From the NCBI GenBank assembly GCA_027318915.1, contig DAHVOH010000087.1:1-11885 (forward strand): DNA of 11,885 bases, in the 5' to 3' direction. The DNA is from Clostridiales bacterium. Its GTDB lineage: Bacteria; Bacillota_E; Sulfobacillia; Sulfobacillales; JAIMBI01. Shown in pieces: positions 1 to 6,577 of the stretch. Position 1 is the first letter of the stretch. Every line of letters starts with the position of its first letter. The notes under the pieces were generated by a model. It ran no database searches, was not told the origin of the DNA, and worked only from the letters and a program-made list of their open reading frames with translations. A program made the position numbers and the translations under genes.

Positions 1-1
1 T

Positions 2-1105
2 GCTGAGGAAGGACGCCGGGTGCATGGGGAGGTGCTGCCCGCCCCGTCGACCGATCGGCGCTTCTGGGTGTGGCGGGAGCCGGTGGGCGTGACGGCTGTC
101 ATCACGCCCTGGAACTATCCCATGCTGACGGTTGCCCGCAAGGTGGCCACGGCGCTGGCGGCGGGGTGCACGACGGTCATCAAGCCGTCCAGCCTGACGC
201 CGCTCTCCGCCGTGAGTTTGGTGGAAATCCTGGAGCACGTGGGACTGCCGGCGGGCACGGTCAACCTGGTCACCGGACCGGCCGAAGAGATTGGGGACGT
301 TCTCCTGTCCCACCCGTCCGTGCGCAAGGTGAGCTTCACCGGATCGACGGCGGTGGGCAAGCGGCTGATGGCCGAGGCGTCCACCACCGTCAAATCCTTG
401 TCGCTGGAGTTGGGCGGGCAAGCGCCGTTGCTGGTTTTTGACGACGCCGACCTGGAGCGCGCCGTGCGCGGCGCGGTGACGGCGCGGTTTCGGGCCATGG
501 GTCAGATTTGCCATTCCGCCAACCGCATCCTGGTGCAGCGCGGCATCCTGCCCGAATTTCGCGCGCGCTACGTGGAGGCGGTGAGCGCGCTCAAAGTGGC
601 GCCGGGAATGGAGCCGGGAGCCCAGATTGGTCCGCTCATCAACGAGGCGGCCGTGGCGCGCTGTGAGCGCCACGTGGCCGACGCCGTCAAGCGGGGCGCG
701 ACCCTGCTGGTGGGCGGGGTGCGGCCCCGTGAGGGCGATCTGGCGCGCGGCACCTTCTTTCTGCCGGCCGTGCTGGATGGATGCTCCTCCGACATGCTGG
801 TCACCCAAGAAGAGACATTTGGTCCCGTGGCGCCCCTGATTCCCTTCACAGACGAGGCCGAGGCGCTGGCCCAGGCCAACAACACGCCCTACGGCCTGGC
901 GGCGTACCTGTTCACACAAAACCTGGGCCGGGCGGTGCGGGTGGCCGAAGGTTTGGAAGCGGGCGTCGTCGGCTTGAACGATCCCTACGCGTCGGGCACG
1001 GCAACGCCGTTCGGCGGTGTCAAGCAGAGCGGGTTTGGGCGAGAAGGCGGGCACTGGGGCATCGAGGAGTATCTCGTCACCAAATCGGTCGCCGTGGCGC
1101 TCTGA
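2..1105 (+). CDS. NAD(P)-dependent aldehyde dehydrogenase, succinate-semialdehyde dehydrogenase-like (5' truncated by window edge)
   Basis: Oxidises an aldehyde to the carboxylate with NAD(P)+ in the cytoplasm. The frame is open to the left edge and reads AEEGRRVHGEVLPAP, which matches the interior of the family. The gene therefore starts outside the window and lacks roughly 130 N-terminal residues; the GTG at 20 is not a real start. Counting from that GTG, the visible parts are PWNYP (30-34, with the oxyanion Asn at 32), KPSS (55-58), the Rossmann-type FTGST (106-110), the general base Glu130 in LELGG, the nucleophile Cys164 in GQICHSANR, and EETFGPV. The Glu-Cys spacing of 34 equals that of class I/II enzymes. 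The C-terminal PFGGVKQSGFGREGG...GIEEYL is typical of the GabD/SSADH branch, but the substrate cannot be read from sequence. It converges on the EamA exporter gene. Confidence 0.93.
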   Translation, partial: AEEGRRVHGEVLPAPSTDRRFWVWREPVGVTAVITPWNYPMLTVARKVATALAAGCTTVIKPSSLTPLSAVSLVEILEHVGLPAGTVNLVTGPAEEIGDVLLSHPSVRKVSFTGSTAVGKRLMAEASTTVKSLSLELGGQAPLLVFDDADLERAVRGAVTARFRAMGQICHSANRILVQRGILPEFRARYVEAVSALKVAPGMEPGAQIGPLINEAAVARCERHVADAVKRGATLLVGGVRPREGDLARGTFFLPAVLDGCSSDMLVTQEETFGPVAPLIPFTDEAEALAQANNTPYGLAAYLFTQNLGRAVRVAEGLEAGVVGLNDPYASGTATPFGGVKQSGFGREGGHWGIEEYLVTKSVAVAL

Positions 1106-1123
1106 CGGTCAACGATGCGCCGA

Positions 1124-1153
1124 GGGAGCCGGGCGCCGAGAGGCCCGGCTCCC
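1124..1153. terminator. Hairpin between convergent genes, probable bidirectional terminator
   Basis: Perfect 11-bp inverted repeat GGGAGCCGGGC / GCCCGGCTCCC with an 8-nt loop. It starts 18 nt after the aldehyde dehydrogenase stop and ends 24 nt before the exporter stop. No clear T-tract follows on either strand, so it may be a Rho-assisted or purely structural 3' end. Confidence 0.6.
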
Positions 1154-1177
1154 CCGGTCTGTGCCGGTCGGCCCATT

Positions 1178-2086
1178 TCAGCCCGATCCCCGGTTGGCGA
1201 GCGCGGGGGGCGATGCCGGCACGCGGCTTGCCACGATCACCGCGCTGACGATGAGCAGCGCGCCCACCCCAAACCCGAGTCCGAGGGATTCGCCGAGCCA
1301 CAGCCATCCCAGCGCTCCGCCCACCAGCGGCTGCACCAGGAGGTAGAGGGCCCCCACCCGAGCCGGCAGGTGTTCAAAGCCTTGGTTCCACAAGTAAAAG
1401 GCGCCGGCGGTGGAAACGAGGCCCAGGTAGCCGATGCCGAGCCACAGTCCCACCGAGTCCAACCGGGCGAAAGCCAACCCCCGGACCTGGACCATTGCCA
1501 GCGGCAGCGTGAAGACGGCACCGAACAGGCTCGCGAACGCGGTCACGGTCAAGGATCCGTGGCGGCGGGTCGCAAGGCGGCTCAGCACGGTATAGACCGC
1601 CCACAGGATGGCCGCACCGGCGAGGGCCAGATCCCCGGCGGCCGAGTTCGAGCCGTGATTCAGACCCACCACCGCGACAATGCCGGCCAGGCCGAGTCCC
1701 ATCGCCAGAACGTGGCCCGCCGTCAGCCTTTCATGGAGGACGGGAACCGCGAGTAGGGCGATGAGGCCGGGCGACGCGGCGGTGATGAGAGATCCGGAGG
1801 CCGCACCGGCCAATGCCGTGCCCACAAACTGCAGGCCGACCGAACCGGTGAAGCCGACCAGGCCGAGCACGGCCATCAGCGCCCAGTCCCTCGGGGCAAT
1901 GCGGGTCGGGGGGTGGAGGGTTAGGAGCAGCAGGAGAACCGCGGTCCCCAACACAAGGCGCAGCTCCAGCAGCACCCAGGGCGGCACGACCCGCAGCACC
2001 ACGGCGCTGATGACGTACATGCCGCCCCAAATCGCCCCCGCGCCCGTCAGGGCAAGCGGACCCACCCAGTTGCCTGAACGCCTCAC
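1178..2086 (-). CDS. EamA/DMT-family membrane transporter (putative metabolite exporter)
   Basis: About 302 residues with ten hydrophobic segments in two homologous halves of about 140 residues, the layout of the drug/metabolite transporter superfamily (RhaT/YdcZ/EamA type). Family-like traits are the TM1 sequence GAGAIWGGMYVIS, the acidic loop residue in VLHERLTAG closing the first half, and LWLGESLGLG in the second. Members export amino acids or other small metabolites; the substrate is unknown here. The open frame continues upstream to 2626, but that part is Arg/Pro-rich and unlike any transporter. The GTG at 2086 is preferred because it directly precedes TM1, gives a normal family length, follows a G-rich stretch (GGGGGG) about 7 nt upstream, and lies downstream of a -10 element at 2156-2161. 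Convergent with the aldehyde dehydrogenase. Confidence 0.9.
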   Translation of the reverse strand: MRRSGNWVGPLALTGAGAIWGGMYVISAVVLRVVPPWVLLELRLVLGTAVLLLLLTLHPPTRIAPRDWALMAVLGLVGFTGSVGLQFVGTALAGAASGSLITAASPGLIALLAVPVLHERLTAGHVLAMGLGLAGIVAVVGLNHGSNSAAGDLALAGAAILWAVYTVLSRLATRRHGSLTVTAFASLFGAVFTLPLAMVQVRGLAFARLDSVGLWLGIGYLGLVSTAGAFYLWNQGFEHLPARVGALYLLVQPLVGGALGWLWLGESLGLGFGVGALLIVSAVIVASRVPASPPALANRGSG

Positions 2087-2104
2087 CCAAACGCCCCCCG
2101 CCGC

Positions 2105-2147
2105 CTGCCGCTCCAAGCCGTCGATGCAGACGCGCGCCGGACGGCAG
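2105..2147 (-). promoter_or_regulatory. Leader hairpin upstream of the EamA gene
   Basis: In the presumed leader, CTGCCG and CGGCAG can pair across about 31 nt. An inner CCGTC/GACGG pair shares bases with this stem, so the two are alternatives. This may influence expression; no known riboswitch family is recognised. Confidence 0.25.
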
Positions 2148-2155
2148 CACACCCC

Positions 2156-2182
2156 ATTGTACCGGACCGGCTGCACGTCGAG
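2156..2182 (-). promoter_or_regulatory. Candidate sigma-A promoter of the EamA gene
   Basis: On the minus strand TACAAT (2161-2156) is a good -10 box. A weak -35 CTCGAC (2182-2177) lies 15 nt upstream, shorter than ideal. Transcription would start near 2149 and give a leader of about 60 nt to the GTG at 2086. Confidence 0.45.
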
Positions 2183-2667
2183 GCGGGGTGGGAGCGGGGC
2201 GATTCGGGGGCCGGGCCGGCCATCGCCTTGTTGGCGCTCTCCCTCCGCCGCCGCCGTCGTGTTCTCCAACCGCGTCAGCGAAGCGACGGCGCGCCGAAGC
2301 CTCCGCCGCCGGATCGCGCAGGGGACGCGGCCGGTCGCGACGCCGGCGGGGCGTCGGGAGCCGTCGGCGCGATTCATGCGGCGGGTGAGGGGGAGACGGC
2401 GGTCCAGGACCCGATCCGAACGGCCCGGGCCGAAGGCGTGCGGGAGTTCTTCGGTGGCCGCGCCTGTGTTGGGCAAGCCCGCGCGGCGCCTCCTCACGCG
2501 GCTTGGCTCTCTGTCCCGACACGGTTGGGGGACACCCGCGTGACAGAGGCGGCGTGCGACGAGCCGTGGGTGGGCGTTCGGATCGACGGCGCGGCCATGG
2601 GGGCATCGACGGCGTCGTGGTCTCACCAGCCTCGGCCAGTTGCCGGGAGCCCCGCGCGCAGGGGAAC
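2163..2667. other. Intergenic stretch without a recognisable gene
   Basis: Open frames on both strands cross this stretch, but their products are Arg/Pro/Gly-rich with no family resemblance and no start signals. A CTCTGTC/GACAGAG repeat (2509-2515 and 2542-2548, 26-nt loop) could form a stem. Nothing else is supported. Confidence 0.5.
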
Positions 2668-2726
2668 GGGCGCGCTCCCGGGGCGCTGCGGTGGAAAGCC
2701 GCAGCCCCTCGTGGGAGAACGCGCCC
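2668..2726. terminator. Long multi-segment hairpin 3' of the 3D-domain hydrolase gene
   Basis: Four paired segments are stacked: GGGCGCG/CGCGCCC (2668-2674 with 2720-2726), CTCCC/GGGAG (2675-2679 with 2713-2717), GGG/CCC (2681-2683 with 2706-2708) and GCTGCGG/CCGCAGC (2685-2691 with 2699-2705), closing a 7-nt loop. It begins 41 nt after the hydrolase stop, so a transcript 3' end is the simplest role. A second short stem (CCCC 2650-2653 with GGGG 2661-2664) follows on the minus strand. There is no T-tract. A structured small RNA is the alternative. Confidence 0.5.
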
Positions 2727-2766
2727 GCCCTTGCGTCGGCTGCTTCGAATCCTGGACCGGAACGGC

Positions 2767-3846
2767 TCAGTTGCCGAGCACGTATACGGTGACCGGCTCA
2801 ATGCCGAAGTTGGACACGGTCTGGGCGCCGGCATCCATGTAGATGTCGATGCGGTCGCCTTGGATGGCGCCGCCGGTGTCCATGGCATGGCCCAGAAATC
2901 CGCCGCTCGGCAGATTGGCATCGCTGTACCCGCTCACGTAGACGTAGGATCCCAATGGAATGACCGAGGGATCCACAGCCACCATGCCCGGTTCCAGGGG
3001 TTGGCCGAAATAGTCCACAGGACCGTAGGGATAGTTGTCCTGCAGGCTCGGCCCATAGGCGGTGGCAGTCATGTGGATGACCTGCAGCACCGGGCGCCCG
3101 TCGATGGTCTCTGTGCTGCCGGTAGAGCCGTCGGCGTTGGAGGCCGAGGGGTTAGAACCGGCTGTGGAGAGGATCATGGGCCCGCCGTGAAACGGGGGCA
3201 CCAAGCCCAGGGCGGCCAGCAGGGCGTGCCAAGTGTCGGGCGTGCTGGACCCGGTGACCGGCAGGCCATGCGTCTGCTGGAAGGCATCCACCGCGGCGGT
3301 GGTCGCCGGGCCGAACATGCCGTCGGCGCTCAGGTGGGTTCCGTAGCCGACGAGGGCCAGGTCGGCCTGCAGCGTGGCCACCCAGTGTCCCATGGAGCCT
3401 GCCGCCAGCAACTGGGAGACGGCGGGATGAGACGCTTCCAGCGTGGCCAGGGAACTGCCGGATCCTGAATTCGCGCCGGTATTGGGCGCGCCGCCGTTGA
3501 CCTGAGCCGGGCTCCATCCCAACGCTTCCAGCAGCGCGGCGCGAAAGGCCGGCGTCGTGGCGCCGTCGAGGCTGAGCCCGTTGGCGGTCTCGAAGCTTTG
3601 TACCGCCGCTTGGGTGACGGATCCGAACACGCCGTCGACCGGGACCTGGCTGTAGCCGACCAACTGCAGGTCCGCCTGCAGCGTGGCCACGGCCGGCCCC
3701 TGCTGACCCGGATGGAGACCCACCAACAGGGGGTGGGAGGTGCCGGCCACGGTGGCCGGTGCCGCCGCGAAGACCGTGCCGCCGGCCACGAGGCCCAATG
3801 CGACGGCAGCGCCGATCGCGGCGCGACGAACGATTTGTCGATTCAA
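2767..3846 (-). CDS. Secreted cell-wall hydrolase: two peptidoglycan-binding repeats plus C-terminal 3D domain
   Basis: 359 residues. A signal peptide is visible: RQIVRR, a hydrophobic core at about 9-27, and cleavage probably near VFA-AAP. Two PG_binding_1 repeats follow, about 37-113 (VATLQADLQLVGY...VDGVFGSVTQAAVQSF) and 138-216 (VATLQADLALVGY...ADGMFGPATTAAVDAF), each with the family DGxFG..T..AV..F core. They are joined by a Gly/Ser/Asn linker. A second Ser/Asn/Gly linker leads to the 3D domain at about 255-359, the MltA-like double-psi barrel named for three Asp. These are visible as VDPSVIPLG (D292), AMDTGGAIQG (D323) and DRIDIYM (D331/D334). Such proteins cleave or remodel peptidoglycan outside the membrane. 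The start is TTG at 3846, supported by GAGGAGG 7 nt upstream. Expression is preceded by a c-di-AMP riboswitch. Confidence 0.93.
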   Translation of the reverse strand: MNRQIVRRAAIGAAVALGLVAGGTVFAAAPATVAGTSHPLLVGLHPGQQGPAVATLQADLQLVGYSQVPVDGVFGSVTQAAVQSFETANGLSLDGATTPAFRAALLEALGWSPAQVNGGAPNTGANSGSGSSLATLEASHPAVSQLLAAGSMGHWVATLQADLALVGYGTHLSADGMFGPATTAAVDAFQQTHGLPVTGSSTPDTWHALLAALGLVPPFHGGPMILSTAGSNPSASNADGSTGSTETIDGRPVLQVIHMTATAYGPSLQDNYPYGPVDYFGQPLEPGMVAVDPSVIPLGSYVYVSGYSDANLPSGGFLGHAMDTGGAIQGDRIDIYMDAGAQTVSNFGIEPVTVYVLGN

Positions 3847-3853
3847 CTGCGAA

Positions 3854-3860
3854 CCTCCTC
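3854..3860 (-). promoter_or_regulatory. Shine-Dalgarno GAGGAGG fixing the TTG start
   Basis: GAGGAGG followed by the spacer TTCGCAG and then TTG. It also sits in a small hairpin CTCC-GCGA-GGAG (3867?-3856 region), and CGCGAGGAGG can pair with CCTCTCGCG (3908-3900) in the riboswitch, so access may be regulated. Confidence 0.8.
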
Positions 3861-3870
3861 GCGGAGATGG

Positions 3871-3988
3871 CCGCCGGGGTTAGCTGACGGGTTCGGGCAC
3901 GCGAGAGGCCCGTCTTGCCTAGGCGCAAGATTCACCCCGAAATTGGATCCCCCGGTCTCGGATGCGAAGGCTCCGAGATTTGGCGCGT
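3871..3988 (-). promoter_or_regulatory. Cyclic di-AMP riboswitch (ydaO/yuaA leader)
   Basis: Recognised by eye from the conserved ydaO-yuaA blocks in the right order: CGCCAAATCT near the 5' end, a CTCGGA/TCCGAG stem, CCGGGGGATCCAAT, GGGGTGAATC (3938-3929), the stem CTTGC/GCAAG, the stem CGGGC/GCCCG, and CCCGAACCCG followed by GTCAGCTAACCCCG (3897-3875). Closing helix P1 can form between CGCC at the 5' end and GGCG at the 3' end. In known cases c-di-AMP binding lowers expression of the downstream gene, commonly wall hydrolases or K+ transporters. Here it precedes a 3D-domain hydrolase, one of the classic targets. No strong intrinsic terminator is seen between it and the gene, so control at translation is the likelier mode (inference). 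Confidence 0.93.
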
Positions 3989-3990
3989 CC

Positions 3991-4020
3991 AGTGTAGGCG
4001 GATGGTGGCGATCTTGTCAG
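3991..4020 (-). promoter_or_regulatory. Sigma-A-like promoter of the riboswitch/hydrolase transcript
   Basis: CTGACA (4020-4015), 18-nt spacer, TACACT (3996-3991) on the minus strand. The predicted start near 3985 falls at the first helix of the riboswitch, which supports both calls. The leader to the TTG start is about 138 nt. Confidence 0.7.
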
Positions 4021-4066
4021 ACCGCGCCAGGCGCCGTCTGGGGGGTCGCGGGACAAGCAGCTCCAA

Positions 4067-4160
4067 GACGCCGGCTCGTGGCGTCGATCCGACCCGATTC
4101 CATCCTGTTTCCAGATCCCGGCAGTGGCGGAGGCCACAGGCGAAGCCGCCCATGGGCGGC
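4067..4160 (-). terminator. Hairpin cluster downstream of the MMPL transporter gene
   Basis: Three perfect stems follow the transporter stop: GCCGCC-CATG-GGCGGC (about 4146-4159, starting 6 nt after the stop and followed by TTCG), GTGGC-CTCC-GCCAC (4137-4124), and GACGCC-7 nt-GGCGTC (4085-4067). The first is the best terminator candidate. None has a full T-tract. Confidence 0.45.
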
Positions 4161-4165
4161 CCGCG

Positions 4166-6313
4166 TCAGGGCGTGGCGCGCATCCGACGGCGCACGTCGG
4201 GCCACCAGTTGGCCCGGCCCAGGATGCGCATAATGGCCGGCACCAGGATGAGCCGCACCACGGACGCGTCCAGCAGCACGGCCATGCCCAGACCGAACCC
4301 GATCTCTTGCATGAACTCGAGACCGATGAGCCCGAAGGCCAAGAAGACGGTGACCATGATGAGCGCGGCACCGGTGATGATGCGGCCGGTTTCTTCCATC
4401 GAGTGGGCGATGGCGTCGGCGTCCGATTCGCCCCGGCGGTGGTGATCCAGCACCCGGCTCATCAAAAACACCTCATAATCGGTGGAGAGGCTGAACAGCA
4501 CCGTGAAGAGAAGAACCGGCGTCGTCCAGTCGATGGCGCCGATTCCGCCGAGCGGTACCAGCGACCGAAGCCAGCCATCCTGGAACACGGCGGTCACCAT
4601 GCCGAGACCGGCCGCCACGGACACCCCGTTGAGGGCCACCGCCTTGAGCGGCAGCACCACCGAACGAAAGTACCACATCAGCAGCAAAAACGTCGCCGCC
4701 GCGACCGCCAGCGCCAGTTGCGGCAATTTCGTGCTGATGAGATGGACCACGTCCACGGTGAAAGCCGCCCCGCCACCCACCATCACCCGCATCCCGGAAA
4801 CGCCCCGGACCCTCGCGCGGAGCTTGCCCACCAAGTCCATGGTGGTGAGCGAGGAGGCACGCGTGGTGGGGTACACGACGAACTGAGCCCAGCGATTGTG
4901 ATCGCCCAAGAGCGGCGCCAGCGCCGGCGGCGGCGTCGGCTCCCCGCGGAGGACAGCCGCTGGCACCACCGGCGCCACCACGTTGTGGACGTCCACGGTG
5001 GTGGACAGGCGACGCTTCAGCGCCGAAAGCTCCCGTTGTCCCTCGGCGTTCCAGAAGCCGCCCGATCGGTAGGCGAGGACAAGGATCGCTCCGCCATTGC
5101 CGGCAAAGGTGTGACGGAGCCAAAGGTCGTAGCCGACGCGCGTCTGGCTGGTGGCGGGCAGGGTGTTGACGCCGGGATTCCAGAGCTTCAAGCTGTGCAC
5201 CGGATAGGCCAGGAGCCCCAGCACCAGGAGCGCCCCCGCCAAAAATCCCCACGGCCGGGCCATGACCCGACGCGAGAGCCCCTGCCAGAATCGGCTGGGA
5301 CGATCCGGCCCGCCAAACGGCCAGTCGAGCCATCTGTCGGCCCATACCAGATAGGATGGCACCATGACCAGCGTTCCCAGCACCGTGGCGATGACGGCCA
5401 CCAGCGCACCCAGACTGAGCGAGCGCAGGAGCGGTTGATTGATGCCCATCATGATGGCGAAGGCGGCCGCGACGATGGTTCCGGAGACGACGACGGCAAC
5501 GCCGGCGTGGCGCAGCGCCCCGGCGGCCGCCTCCACCGGGTCCCGGCCGGCCCGACGTTCCAGGCGGTATCGGTGCACCATCATCAGGGCGTAGTCAATT
5601 CCCACCCCCAGCCCAATCATGGCGGCGGCGTCCTCGACCTCCGGCGCCAGTTGGATCCAGTGCGACAGGGGAACCAGCGCGGCGAGACCCAGCGTGATGC
5701 CGCCGAAGCCGGCCAGCAGCGGCCCGCCGGGGGCTGCCAGCGACCCGAAGATGAGCACCAGCGCCACGAGCGTCAGGGGCAGGGTGAAAATCTCGGCCGT
5801 GCGCAGGTCCCGGTCCACCGCCGCCGTGAAGGTGTGGACCACGGGCACCAGCCCGGTCACATAAACGGCAAGCCCGGGATGGACGAGCCGAGCCGCCCGC
5901 TTGAGGGCCGACACGGCATTGGCGGCAGCCTGGCCGCCGGTGGCGTTGTTGGGGAGGCTGACCGACACCCAGGCCACTTGGTGGTCGCGACTTTCCTGGA
6001 GAGCGGCCGGTCCGGGATGGTTCAAGGCGATCGGCAGCGCTCCGATGCGGTGGAGGGATTGGAGGATGAGGCGCCGGACGGACGGGCGGTTCACGCCGCC
6101 CGGCGCATAGTACACCACCGTGGCGGTGGGGTTGGCCTCTTGGCCGAAGTGGCGGTTGAGCACCTGGGAGACGGCGGCGGAGGGACTGTTGGGAACGCCG
6201 AGGCCATCGGTCGCAAAATGATTGGACAGCGAAAACGCGATGGGCGCCGCCGCCGCTACAATCAACATCCAGATGACGGGGGCGACCCAGGGGTGACGAT
6301 ACAACCACCGCAC
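4166..6313 (-). CDS. MMPL-family (RND superfamily) membrane transporter, YdfJ-like
   Basis: 715 residues, the usual length for bacterial MMPL/YdfJ proteins. The RND internal duplication is visible. TM1 (about 10-29) precedes an extracytoplasmic domain (about 30-170). A TM bundle (about 173-325) follows, with GLGVGIDYALMMVHRYR (D240-Y241). TM7 (about 353-371) precedes a second external domain (about 372-525), and the last TM bundle (530-700) carries SLSTDYEVFLMSR (D612-Y613). The Asp-Tyr pairs correspond to the proton-relay residues described in MmpL3, so proton-driven export of a lipid or hydrophobic compound is likely; the substrate is unknown. The GTG start at 6313 has AGGAGG 6 nt upstream. 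No MmpS or fusion partner is adjacent, and it appears to be transcribed alone. Confidence 0.92.
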   Translation of the reverse strand: MRWLYRHPWVAPVIWMLIVAAAAPIAFSLSNHFATDGLGVPNSPSAAVSQVLNRHFGQEANPTATVVYYAPGGVNRPSVRRLILQSLHRIGALPIALNHPGPAALQESRDHQVAWVSVSLPNNATGGQAAANAVSALKRAARLVHPGLAVYVTGLVPVVHTFTAAVDRDLRTAEIFTLPLTLVALVLIFGSLAAPGGPLLAGFGGITLGLAALVPLSHWIQLAPEVEDAAAMIGLGVGIDYALMMVHRYRLERRAGRDPVEAAAGALRHAGVAVVVSGTIVAAAFAIMMGINQPLLRSLSLGALVAVIATVLGTLVMVPSYLVWADRWLDWPFGGPDRPSRFWQGLSRRVMARPWGFLAGALLVLGLLAYPVHSLKLWNPGVNTLPATSQTRVGYDLWLRHTFAGNGGAILVLAYRSGGFWNAEGQRELSALKRRLSTTVDVHNVVAPVVPAAVLRGEPTPPPALAPLLGDHNRWAQFVVYPTTRASSLTTMDLVGKLRARVRGVSGMRVMVGGGAAFTVDVVHLISTKLPQLALAVAAATFLLLMWYFRSVVLPLKAVALNGVSVAAGLGMVTAVFQDGWLRSLVPLGGIGAIDWTTPVLLFTVLFSLSTDYEVFLMSRVLDHHRRGESDADAIAHSMEETGRIITGAALIMVTVFLAFGLIGLEFMQEIGFGLGMAVLLDASVVRLILVPAIMRILGRANWWPDVRRRMRATP

Positions 6314-6400
6314 GCTAGCCCTCCTCCCGAAACATCCACCCGCGCCGGCTGGAAGGACTCCGGGCTCCGGGGCGCCGGCGCCGACTGCGGCCCGGCTCTC

Positions 6401-6409
6401 AGTGTAACA
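6401..6409 (-). promoter_or_regulatory. Extended -10 promoter candidate for the MMPL gene
   Basis: TGTTACACT on the minus strand is a TGn-TACACT extended -10 element. No good -35 is seen at the proper distance. The leader would be about 80 nt. The same TACACT hexamer serves the hydrolase promoter. Confidence 0.45.
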
Positions 6410-6577
6410 GGGACCGTGCGTCCGGCGCGAAGGGCGTCGCGGCTCCGGTGGGTCCGTCCAAGGCCCGGGCGGCCGTTGTCTCAGAAGGGACGGAGCGCTC
6501 GATCCGATGGCCGCGGCCGCTCGGCTCGGCGGCGGCGGTCGGGTCGGTTCGCCGCGCGACGCCTGCGCCGCCCGGGT
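6410..6577. other. Intergenic region between permease 3' end and MMPL promoter
   Basis: No gene is seen. GCCCGG/CCGGGC (6570-6575 with 6583-6588) places the permease stop codon in a hairpin loop, and TCCGTCC/GGACGGA (6453-6459 with 6488-6494, 28-nt loop) could form a further stem. Either could contribute to ending the permease transcript. Confidence 0.35.

Noticed and set aside
2087..2626. N-terminal extension of the EamA transporter frame
   Set aside because: Arg/Pro-rich, no family resemblance, no Shine-Dalgarno, and upstream of the likely promoter; the GTG at 2086 fits family length.
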